Below, one piece after another: positions 13,301 to 22,359 of a stretch of 64,000 nt of DNA. The notes under the pieces are model-generated. The model had not been told where the DNA came from. It ran no database searches and saw only the letters and a list, made by a program, of their open reading frames with translations. How positions within the stretch are numbered: position 1 is the first letter of the stretch; each line of letters begins with the position of its first letter. Made by a program: the position numbers and the translations under genes. The DNA comes from Acanthornis magna (taxonomy: Eukaryota > Chordata > Aves > Passeriformes > Acanthizidae), in NCBI GenBank assembly GCA_036785705.1, contig JAWUZG010000159.1, positions 6,095,001-6,159,000 on the forward strand. The letters are read 5' to 3'.

Positions 13301-13635
13301 GGATTTCCTAACAAGTCTTTGAGCAAATGGTAATCCTATAGTGTCCGTGAACTGCTTGATTGCCTCGCAGAAAAACTGACTCAATAAATCCATATTAATG
13401 ATGGTTTTAGATGGAAAAGATATTATTTCAGCGCTGTTCTTCCCTCTATTTCCCCCCTGGGGCTGGAGCTGTGAGGATTTGTAGCTGTTGTGGGGTCCAG
13501 CCCCAGGGACTGTCCCTCTGTCCCTTCCCAGGACAGGTTTGCTGTGATCCCCCAGCCCTGGCTCTGTGCACCACGGAGTTCCCAAGGGTGGTTTAGAGCT
13601 GGAATGTGGACCTGGGCATCAGCATTCGATTAAAA
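10336..13635. other. Non-coding flank downstream of MC3R
   Basis: No gene recognised. Mixed-composition unique DNA with a short TG run near 11516-11528. The frames seen here are short, without coding bias or splice sites in a consistent order. Confidence 0.5.
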
Positions 13636-13639
13636 GTGT

Positions 13640-13735
13640 TTTTCATTCTAAAGGGTAGGACCCAAGGCATGGTGCAGAAGGCTTTTGTCTTTGCTGCACC
13701 CTTCCTTCGGGCGCTGCTTTTCGGGGGAGTTTAAA
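13640..13735. repeat. Diverged copy of the MC3R 3' flank
   Basis: AAGGCATGGTGCAGAAGGCT, then TTTGTCTTTGCTGCACCCTT and CCTTCGGGCGCTGC, closely matches 16299-16350 just beyond the MC3R stop codon (AAGGCATCATGTAGAAGGCT and on), in the same orientation and 2.6 kb away. Either a local duplication of the receptor's 3' untranslated region or two copies of an unrecognised repeat. Confidence 0.7.
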
Positions 13736-13865
13736 GTGAGTTTTTATCCACCCCAGGGATAACCTGTGGGGAGGCTGCTGACAGAGAGGCTGACATCTTT
13801 CTGAGGGGATTTATAAATTCTCGTTCTGTCGTGTTTGCACATGAAGATTTGCCTTTTCCCCCCTT

Positions 13866-13992
13866 TTTGTGGAGCTCTGTGGGCAGGAGCAGCCTGGGAC
13901 AGCAGGAGGTGTCCCTGCCCATGGCAGGGGTGGCACCGGGTGATCTTTAAGGTCCCTTCCTAGCCACACCATTCCCTGAATCGCTGAATTCA
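13866..13992 (+). mobile_element. CR1 3'-end fragment
   Basis: GGAGCAGCCTGGGACAGCAG, GGTGTCCCTGCCCATGGCAG and GATCTTTAAGGTCCCTTCC are sense CR1 3'-end sequence, ending near CCTGAATCGCTGAATT. Confidence 0.75.
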
Positions 13993-13999
13993 GAGGATT

Positions 14000-16269
14000 T
14001 TGCCCAATTTTAGGCTGTGTTTCTGGTTCAGTGAGCCACCCCCCGGGCTGGTGTGACAGGATGTGGCGCTCTGACAGAAGCAAACGATTCGGAGTGATCT
14101 CTTCAGATGGTTTTATTCAGCAGAGTATGTTTTGCTAAAAGGCAAAGCACTGCGTGAATCAGTCTTGTTCAGATTGCTTTGAAAAGAGAAATAAGTGGGA
14201 CATCAGAGGAATAAGTAGGACATCAGGTGCAACAAGAGCTAAATACACAATGATAACCTGAGGCAGAATATCATGGCAAGCCATGCTCCAGAGTGTAAAA
14301 CACAGAACACTGAAAACAGGCAGAGATTTTTACAACAGGTAGGTACAGTCTTTGCACACCACGAAAGTTCTGTGGTTTCCTCTGCTGGTTTCATCTCCGT
14401 GTGCCACATCAGATGCTGCAGAGTGTGACAGGCTGGGCTGACAGAACACACCTTGGCACTGCTGAGCTGTGATTTCTGACACACAGAGAAGGCTGAAAGC
14501 ATTTGGCTTTGCCACTTGCTGGGATTTTCTTTGGTCTCTGCCTGAAATGGGAGAGTTTTCATTTGTGCCTGTTCTGCTTCACAGTGACCTTTGTTTTCCT
14601 TTTTTTTTTTTTTTTAAATTTTTATTTAGCCTTTTTAAAATGGAGGGTTATAGGATTAGGTAAGTGTTGGAACAGAGGGAGTGTTGCAAAGGGGGAGGTC
14701 TGCAGGATGTGATTATGGGAGGAAGTGAGAACTCGATTAGGGAATTTAGGGGAAATAGGGAATGTGAGGTTGGCTTGTGCTGATGGGCAGAGTGTGGCTG
14801 GAGCGAGGGGAGAGGTGGCTCTTGGCCCCACAGCACAGCCCCAGGATGGGGAATTGGGCTGTTCCCTGCAGGATGCTGAGGATAAACACAGGCCAGGAGG
14901 TGCAGAGTGTGAAATGTGACCCCCACGAGCCCCAGGGCTGGGTCTGGAGCCCCTGACATCAGCAGCATCCCCAGCGTGGGGCAGGACTGGGGCACAGGAG
15001 CTGTGGGGAGGCTCTGGGCTGCACGAGGAGCTTCTCACCTGGCACAGGGCACTTCCAGAATAACTCTAATAATGTTGATAACAGCCCAGCAAGTCCACTC
15101 GAATGAAGCAGGTGAGGGGAATAAGAGAGTTTTAAGTCAGATGAGAACTTTGAGTTGTTTGAAAGCATCAGACAAGTCTGGGAGCTTGGGGATCCTGCCC
15201 TTCCTGAAAGCAAGGTCCCAGAAAGGCCCTGAGGAGCCTTTAGGGAGGCTCAGAGCTCTCTCAGCCTGTCCCTGTGCTGTGCACAAACCCCACCAGTGAC
15301 AATGTGCCGTTTGCAGGCTCCCTCCGTGGTTTATCCTGGCAGAAAGCAGAGGCAAAGACTGAACGGTGGTAGCTGAGGTTTGCTTTGCGTGCCACAGAGC
15401 TGGGGAAGGCTGCAAACAGCCCTGGAGCTCTCCTGTCCCAGAGCAGCAGGAGCCAGCCCTGAGGGCAGTGTAGAGCTGAAGAATTCGCTCCACGACATTT
15501 ATTTCTCAATGCATAAAGTTCTCCCTGCCCTACACATCTGATTTCTTCAGGTGCTGAACTTCCAGGTGGATATTTCTAATGTCTCCCTGCAGCTTTGACA
15601 CGGAGCTGCATTCAAAATAGTTTGCATTTTAGCTCTTTCTGCTGTTCAGATCCTCTGGGTCTCATTAGTGGGGATTTATCAACAGGAGACATCTGTGACC
15701 TCTTACACCAATACCACACTGATCAGTGCATCCCAGCTTAAAAAAAAATTTAAAAATTCAAGGATCTAACACTCTTATACCACAATATATAATGTAAAAG
15801 CTTTCAAATGAGTGAATCCTCTCAGGCAGCTGCTTAAGCCACACTGACACCGATACTGTGGTGATAGCTGATTTCAGTGCAAGAGAGATGTTTGCTTTCA
15901 GCCTTGAAAAATTGTACTCAACTGCTTTATGGCAAGCAGGAAAAACGTCAATCTATTCTTTCATGAGAAGGTGGAGGCGTGGGTGTAGGTGTGGAACAAT
16001 GCTGTTACCTGTTGGTGTTTGGAAAAATAGCTTTCCACAGAGGTTCCTGATGAAATCTTTTAGAATACACCGACTTGTTGGCAGTGGCACAGAGATAAAG
16101 CAACAGGCACAAATGAATGCTAGAGAGAATATTATCTCAGTCTCTAGAAGGTGGCATTCCTTTTCAGGGTTCTTTTTTCCCACTAAGTTTTTGAAGCTAT
16201 TTTGTAAGCCACTCTGGATTTCCTTCTGTTAATCACTATTTAAAAAAAACTTCAAATAATTCAGTTGAA
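14000..16269. other. Non-coding, distal 3' flank of MC3R
   Basis: No protein-coding exon seen. Contains a poly-T run (about 14601-14616). On the minus strand the nearest canonical AATAAA downstream of the MC3R stop is at 15498-15503, giving a possible 3' untranslated region of about 950 nt. Which signal is used cannot be told from sequence. Confidence 0.4.
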
Positions 16270-16380
16270 ACTGGTTTTCACTCTAAAAAGTATGAAACAA
16301 GGCATCATGTAGAAGGCTTTTGTCTTTCCTGCACCCTTCCTTCAGGCACTGCATCTCAAGTGAGCTGCTCTGTATTTTGA

Positions 16381-16410
16381 TACATACATATATATATATA
16401 TATATATTTG
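16381..16410. repeat. TA dinucleotide microsatellite
   Basis: An ACATACATATATATATATAT-type run lies about 50 bp beyond the MC3R stop codon, inside the presumed 3' untranslated region. Likely length-polymorphic. Confidence 0.85.
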
Positions 16411-16455
16411 TATTTCTACACCTCTGGTGTGCGTTTTTCACCCAAAGCCAGCTGC

Positions 16456-17433
16456 TTACAGCATGCACTGTCCCACACTCATGCCATAACAGCAACACAC
16501 GATCTCTTTGAAAGTCTTTCTCATCTCCAGGCTCCGGAAGGCGTAAATGAGCGGGTCGATGACGGAGTTGCACATGATCAGCACCAGGTAGGTGTTGAAG
16601 TGCGCGGTGTAGCAGATGCAGTAGGGGTTCATGGGGCAGGAGATGATGAGGATGAGGTGGAGGAAGAAAGGGGCCCAGCAGACGATGAAGACCCCCAGGA
16701 GGATGGTGATGGTGACGGCGCCCTTCATGCAGGTGCGCTGGGGGGGCACGCCCTCGACGGGCAGCGCGGCGATGCGCTTGACGTGCAGGCGGGCGAACAG
16801 GAACATGTGCACGTACAGCGAGGCCATGAGCAGCAGCATGGTGAAGAACATGGTGATGAGGCACACGATGACGGTTTTGCTCTCCGAGTAGGCGATGAAG
16901 ATGATGCCACAGATGATGCAAGCCACCCAGATGAGCACAATGAGGGTCAGGGCTTTCTTCACCGTCATGATGCTGTGGTAACGGAGGGCATAGAAAATAG
17001 TGATGTACCTGTCGATGGCTATGACCAGGAGGTTGCAAATGGAGGCTACCAGGGAAATACAAATCATGGAGTCAAAAACATTGTCCATGTGCTGGATGAA
17101 GTGGTCGTCGATGACCAGGTAGCCGTTGCTGAGGATGGCGATCATGATGGTCTCCAGGGCGTTGGACATGCTCACCAACATATCTGCCACGGCCAGGCTG
17201 CAGAGGAAGAAATACATGGGAGAGTGCAGGTTGCCATTCTTCAGCACTGCCAGAATGACGAGGATGTTTTCCAGGAGGCTGATGATCCCCAGAGCCAAGA
17301 AGACCTCGGCTTTGATGAAGACCTGCTCGCAAAATCCGTCGCCACTTCTGTTGTTCGGGATGGAGCTGTTGAAGTCTTCGGTGGCATTGAGCAGCACAGG
17401 CTGAAATGAGAATGCAAAGTGTGTGGTGTTCAT
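16456..17433 (-). CDS. MC3R: Melanocortin 3 receptor
   Basis: This is a 325-residue class A GPCR in a single exon. In the hypothalamus melanocortin receptor 3 binds alpha-, beta- and gamma-MSH and ACTH, couples to Gs and cAMP, is antagonised by AGRP and modulates energy balance. The N-terminus has four N-glycosylation sequons (N2, N16, N22, N28). HSPMYFF is at 70-76, the ligand acidic residues are E94, D117 and D121, DRY is at 141-143, CWAPFF at 252-257, DPLIY at 293-297, and a Cys cluster at 313-315 may be palmitoylated. FCEQVFIK before TM1, the [20 protein letters not shown] region and the ending GMSVGQ separate it from MC4R and MC5R. The chosen start, MNTTHF, has G at -3 and gives the normal avian length. 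The frame stays open upstream to an ATG at 17595 that would add 54 residues. It is intact, with no frameshift. Confidence 0.97.
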   Translation of the reverse strand: MNTTHFAFSFQPVLLNATEDFNSSIPNNRSGDGFCEQVFIKAEVFLALGIISLLENILVILAVLKNGNLHSPMYFFLCSLAVADMLVSMSNALETIMIAILSNGYLVIDDHFIQHMDNVFDSMICISLVASICNLLVIAIDRYITIFYALRYHSIMTVKKALTLIVLIWVACIICGIIFIAYSESKTVIVCLITMFFTMLLLMASLYVHMFLFARLHVKRIAALPVEGVPPQRTCMKGAVTITILLGVFIVCWAPFFLHLILIISCPMNPYCICYTAHFNTYLVLIMCNSVIDPLIYAFRSLEMRKTFKEIVCCCYGMSVGQCML

Positions 17434-17647
17434 TGCCAGCAAAGGAATTGAATTCACCAGTGCTTGTGGACCCCAGAGAGCACAGGTTAAAAAGAGAAAA
17501 AAAAAAAGAAAAAGGAAAACCAGTCCTTGCAAGCTGCTGCTCTGCGTGTGGGGTGGAATCAAGCAGGACTTTATCACTTTTACAAGTGCACACATCAAAA
17601 AATCTGCATTTGCAGTGAGTTTTATGTCAGTCTCAGGCTGCTCTTTC

Positions 17648-17659
17648 CTTTATAAGCAA
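17648..17659 (-). promoter_or_regulatory. Candidate TATA box of MC3R
   Basis: The plus strand reads TCCTTTATAAGC, so the minus strand reads GCTTATAAAGGA. It lies about 215 bp upstream of the MC3R start. Initiation 25-30 bp downstream would give a 5' leader of about 190 nt that includes the upstream in-frame ATG at 17595. Inferred from motif and position only. Confidence 0.4.
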
Positions 17660-17908
17660 GGGAGCTCCAAGGCTTGCAGGCAGCAGAGAGTTTTCAGTGC
17701 AGGGAAGGATCGGCAGCAGGACACCGCCGGCTCAGCTGTGCTGCTGGGGAAAAGCAGGGAATTTTCCCGTCTGCCGGGGCAGGTGGGCTGCCAGCCTGCT
17801 GCAGCTCAGCCGCGGATCTGCCGCTCTTTCGGTGGCAAGAAAAGAGAACTAAGGGATTTATAGATGCGAGAAGGAAAAACCAACTCCTACCTCACCCCGC
17901 GAGCAGAG

Positions 17909-17923
17909 CATTGGCCATTGGCG
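17909..17923 (-). promoter_or_regulatory. Two adjacent CCAAT boxes upstream of MC3R
   Basis: CATTGGCCATTGGCG on the plus strand reads CGCCAATGGCCAATG on the minus strand: two CCAAT boxes 7 bp apart, in a CG-containing stretch about 480 bp upstream of the MC3R start. Possible NF-Y sites; distance to the TATA candidate is about 250 bp, so they could be distal or belong to another start site. Confidence 0.35.
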
Positions 17924-18121
17924 AGCGCGCACCTGTGAGTGACAGCCGCAGCACCTGGAGCTCCATCCGCGCATCCCAAACCGCCTGGCGCCCTCTGCAG
18001 ATCCCGACAGCACGGAAAATCCCTGGGAAAAAGGGGATTTGGATCGCTTAAAACTTTTCTGCCTGCTCTGGGCAGGATTTGGGGCAGGCAGGATGATCGT
18101 GCTCCCTCCCCGCATATTTGA

Positions 18122-18736
18122 GCATCCTGAGTGGCCGCTAGGACAGGTCTGAGCTGGGATTGTGCTGATTCAAACCTCTGCAGGACCCAGGAGATTTTAA
18201 TTTATCTCATATAAGGTAGATCTTCCTTGCACTTCATTCATTCTGTATTTCTGTGATGCAATATTCTCTAGTTTGATTTTTTTAAAAAGCACTTGCTGAC
18301 GTCTGAATGCTTCCCAACCCATGTTTTTGCAGAAATACTTTAGAATTTAAGCCATTTAACATTAATTAAACTAATATTTGTGGCTTCTGTTGCAGGTTTG
18401 TTAGCTAAAAAGTCACAAATCTCCAGTTTCATTCTGAGCCCACAGAATTACTATCATGCCCTTATGATTCAATACCAAGAGGCAACAAATCTCAAATTTA
18501 ACCCCCAGGTGATAGCTTTGCAACGACAATATCTAGAGCAGTAATTTAAAGCTGAATAAATAGCTGGGGACTTGCCCACCAAGGTACAGGTAATGTTTTA
18601 AAGATCTCAGTTGTTCTCTCCCTGAATTCTCAGTGATGTATTTTAAAGCAGATTTCTTAAACCAGCAAATGCTCTGTCCCATGCTCTAATCCCACGGTGG
18701 GGAAAAGATATTTGTGCTATTCCTGTAAGTATTGAC
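18122..18736. other. Non-coding, upstream flank of MC3R
   Basis: Unique AT-rich sequence. No exon, repeat or RNA gene recognised. Confidence 0.5.
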
Positions 18737-19104
18737 CCCAGAATCCTCCATCCCTTGGCTCCAGAATTCTCCATCCCTTGACTCCAGAATTCTCCATCCC
18801 TTGGCTCCAGAATTCTCCATCCGTTGACTCCAGAATCCTCCATCCCTTGGCTCCAGAATTCTCCATCCCTTGACTCCAGAATCCTCCATCCCTTGGCTCC
18901 AGAATTCTCCATCCCTTGACTCCAGAATCCTCCATCCCTTGGCTCCAGAATTCTCCATCCCTTGGCTCCAGAATTCTCCATCCCTTGGCTCCGGAATTCT
19001 CCATCCCTTGGCTCTGAAATTCTCCATCCCTCGACTCCAGAATTCTCCATGCCTTGGCTCCAGATTTCTTCATCCCTTGGCTCTGGAATTCTCCATCCCT
19101 CGCT
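18737..19104. repeat. 23-bp tandem repeat, about 16 copies
   Basis: The unit AGAATTCTCCATCCCTTGGC plus TCC repeats with small changes (AATTC/AATCC, GGCTC/GACTC). Because 23 is not a multiple of 3, all three minus-strand frames stay open and read the same 23-residue cycle, giving frames of 113-163 codons that are not genes. The last copies at 19010-19104 are the most diverged. Confidence 0.95.
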
Positions 19105-19692
19105 GCTTCCGAAGGCCACTGCAGATGTCCCCACCTTTCAGTGGGGATAGGGAGCCATTAAATGGTGTTGCATCAGGAATTTCTGAATGTGTGTGACAGC
19201 AGGAGGAGCTGCCATTTGTACTGAGGGGCAATTTTAGGTGGAAATTGAACATTGTACACCAAAGTGGATTAATGGCACTATCAGCTTTGCCATTACACGC
19301 TAAAAATAGGGGGCTGGAGCCTGCTGTGTCTGATAGCAAACCCAGAGTGACTCTGAGGCCTGTGCAGGTGGAGAAGAAGCTGTGAAGCTGTCCCACAGCA
19401 CACATGAGCCCTTATTTTCAAAAGGATTTCCTCTCAGCGCTGGAAATCCTCCATGATCTGAAATGTCACCCTATATTCTGCATTCTCCGCTAAGCTGCTG
19501 CTCCTCAGCTGTCAGCTCCTGCTCCATCCCGGGGTGGGTGCGACCCTGGCAGGGCAAGGCAGGTTTCTCTCACAGCCACCTCAGGGCTGCCCTGGGTTTG
19601 TGTCCTGCGCCACACCTGAGGGGTGCCAAATGGCCAAAATGGTGTCCCACATTCCCATCCTCTGTTGAAAAATGACTTGAAGAGCAGGACCA
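19105..19692. other. Non-coding, nothing recognised
   Basis: Single-copy DNA between the 23-bp array and an LTR-like block; no supported exon. Confidence 0.45.
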
Positions 19693-20087
19693 TGATATGC
19701 TAGAGGCTCTGCTTTTGCAGCCTCTGCCACCACAGAATACAGGCTAGGCATTGTGCGAGCAAAACCTTGAGGGTAAGCTGCAAGGACAGTGTCCTTGATG
19801 GTCTGGGAAGCACCGAATTTTATGAAAGAGAAATTGTGGTCAAAAGAATGCAGAACATCAGATTAAGGGACCACGAGCTGGGAGGGGACAAGTGATGTAG
19901 CTGTATGCAAGTAACCAATAATAGTGTGGCAAGCAGTCTTACTAACCAATGCCATAATGACATGTAAAACCTGCTAGCTGCTGGAAAATGTACTGAAGTC
20001 TGAGAACCTAGAGAAATAGTGGAATAAAGCTTGTATTGATCACATTGATCCTGTATTGCTTATTCTCCTCGTCGATTGTGGTGCGCA
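19693..20087 (+). mobile_element. LTR-like block
   Basis: GGAATAAAGCTTGTATTGAT, then CACATTGATCC and TATTCTCCTCGTCGATTGTGG at 20022-20080, is typical of an LTR polyadenylation region and 3' end. Upstream CCAAT-like AACCAATAATAG (about 19913) and AACCAATGCC fit a U3 region. The 5' limit is a guess from a TG; no target duplication was found, perhaps because the 3' end runs straight into a tandem array. Confidence 0.45.
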
Positions 20088-20392
20088 GCCTTAAATGGGG
20101 TAACCTTAAATGGTGCTGGTCCAGCCTTAAATGGGATAACCTTAAATGGTGAATACCTTAAACAGTGAATACCTTAAACGGTGAATACCTTAAATGGTGA
20201 ATACCTTAAATAGTGAACATCTTAAATGGTGAATACCTTAAATGGTATTACCTTAAATGGTGAATACCTTAAATTATGAATACCTTAAATGGTGAATACC
20301 TTAAATGGTGAATACCTTAAATGGGATAACCTTAAATGGTGAATACCTTAAATGGTGAATACCTTAAGTGGTGAATACCTTAAATGGTGAAT
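20088..20392. repeat. 16-bp tandem repeat, about 18 copies
   Basis: The unit CCTTAAATGGTGAATA recurs with variants (GGGATAA, AACGGTG, AATTATG). It starts immediately at the 3' end of the LTR-like block, so it may have been seeded from the element's end. Confidence 0.9.
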
Positions 20393-20395
20393 TTT

Positions 20396-21778
20396 TGTAC
20401 AGCTTTAATCCTCCATCTCCTGCACAGTGAACTCTGCCTGTCGCGGGCAGGGGAGCAGAGCTGAGGCACTGCTGCAGTCCAGGCTGTGCCAAACCAAACG
20501 ATAACTCGGTTTGGATCCTCCCTGCCCCAGGGAGCATTGGGAGTTAGGGATGGGAGGTGTCTGCGTGTGCTGCCCGAGCTTTGCCGTGTCCCCAGCTCCT
20601 CCCAGGTCACTGCCCAGGCCCAGGGACAGAGCTGCAGCTCAGGCTGTGCTCAGGGCTCTGGGGACATCCATGGTGGACAAGGTACAGCTCGAGTGCCCAG
20701 CCAAGGCTGGGATCCTTGGGCTTTGCTGGGTTGGGTGTGACACACCTGAGTGTGTCCTTGCAGCTCTGCTCATGTCCATCAAGTGTCACCCTCTGCTGAA
20801 ATTGGTGACTGAACGCCCTCCCCACCTCTTGTCTGGGCTCTGCAGCCACAGCCGTGATCAGGAGCTGTGAGAGGACATTCACTGCCACCCGGGGAGGACA
20901 GTCCCCTCCCAGCTGTGTTTATTCCCTGGACCCAAGCCCCAGACCTGCTGTTTCCCATCCCCTGGTGTGAGAATGACAGCAGTCCTTGGTTGCTGTCCCC
21001 GCGGTTGCCACGCAGCTGTCACCTCCTGGCCATGGCTCTGCTGCCATGTTCGAGTCCAGCAGAGCTGGGGCAGAGGCCAGAGCAGAACGAGTGTTTGGGA
21101 GGGAAACATCCCCTGCAGCATTGTTCATCCCTCTCTGTTTCCTCCGTCGTGGATGCTGTGTCTCCTTCCCGTGCTTTATTCTCTCAGCCTCGGGGCCACA
21201 ATCCCTGACCTGCTTTGTTCCTTGCAGATGGAGAGGAAATGTGGATTTCCAAAGCTCGGCGTGACTCAGGCTCTTGTGTCTGTGGTGATCCAACAGGTCA
21301 CCTGTTGGAGCAGAAATCTCTGTGGGTTTGGCCCCCAGAGCCAACCACTTCTGAGATTTCTTACGAGGAGCTCTCACACCCCCAGAAGGTTATAGAGACA
21401 AGGGGTGATTGTTGTGCTGCTTTCATTGACCCCCAGACTCCGACTCTGACTGCAGAAGGGCTCTTCAGATTGATTTGCTGGGGGTGGATGGTGCCGATGG
21501 CCTCAGGGTCTCACTTCGCTGAGAAACAGAAAATTTTTGGAGTGCAGCTCGAGCTCCAAAGCTGTGCACACACCAGCGCTGGGCTGGGCTGCTGCAGCTA
21601 AAACCTGTTCTTTAATAGGGCTTTGTACTGGGGAGAACACCCTGTTCTTCTGTACGAATTAAAAACCCATAAAAACGAAGTTTTAGCAGTTTACAACAGT
21701 TCCAGATTTGACAATATTTCTCTCCTCCTTTTGGAGTGTGTTCAGAGGAAAATGCTGTTCTGTGTTCTGGGCTGGGAT
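20396..21778. other. Non-coding, GC-moderate, nothing recognised
   Basis: Many overlapping open frames of 80-150 codons on both strands, as expected from stop-poor GC-rich DNA. None shows a domain, a coherent codon bias or paired splice sites. Confidence 0.45.
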
Positions 21779-22353
21779 CAGTGCCCTGCCAGGGGTGTGC
21801 AAGGCCTGATTCCCGTTCCATCCTTTGCCAGAAAAGAGGAGGCAGTTCATGAGAATAAACCTGCATTTTTCAGGGTTTTTCTGTGTTCTTTCAGTGCCCT
21901 GCCAGGGATGTGCAAGGCCTGATTCCCATTCCATCCTTTGCCAGAAAAGATGAGGCAGTTCACGAGAATAAACCTGAATTTGTCAGGGTTTTTCCCTGTC
22001 CTTTCAGTGCCCTGCCAGGAGTGAGCAAGGCTTGATTCCCATTCCTTCCTTTGCCAGAAAAGATGAGGCAGTTCACGAGAATAAACCTGCATTTTTCAGG
22101 GTTTTCCCTGTCCTTTCAGTGCCCTGCCAGGGGTGTGCAAGGCTTGATTCCCATTCCTGCCTTTGCCAGAAAAGATGAGGCAGTTCACAAGAATAAACCT
22201 GCATTTTTCAGGGTTTTTCTGTGTCCTTTCAGTGCCCTGCCAGGAGTGTGCAAGGCTTGATTCCCATTCCTTCCTTTGCCAGAAAAGATGAGGCAGTTCA
22301 TGAAAATAAACCTGAATTTTTCAGGGTTTTCCCTGTCCTTTCAGTGCCCTGCA
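21779..22353. repeat. 113-bp tandem repeat, 5 copies
   Basis: CAGTGCCCTGCCAGGGGTGT begins copies at 21779, 21892, 22005, 22117 and 22230, with a partial sixth at 22342 (spacing 112-113 bp). Each unit includes TTTGCCAGAAAAGATGAGGC and GAGAATAAACCTGCATTTTT. Copies differ by a few per cent. Frames across it are repeat translations, not genes. Confidence 0.95.
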
Positions 22354-22359
22354 CAAACC

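Noticed and set aside
16408..17409. 333-codon plus-strand open frame opposite MC3R
   Set aside because: It is the antisense of the MC3R coding sequence. Its Asp/Glu/His/Gly-rich composition mirrors MC3R codons, and it has no start context, domain or splice signal.
18643..19134. 163-codon repetitive minus-strand frame
   Set aside because: Pure translation of the 23-bp tandem array; all frames are open for arithmetic reasons.
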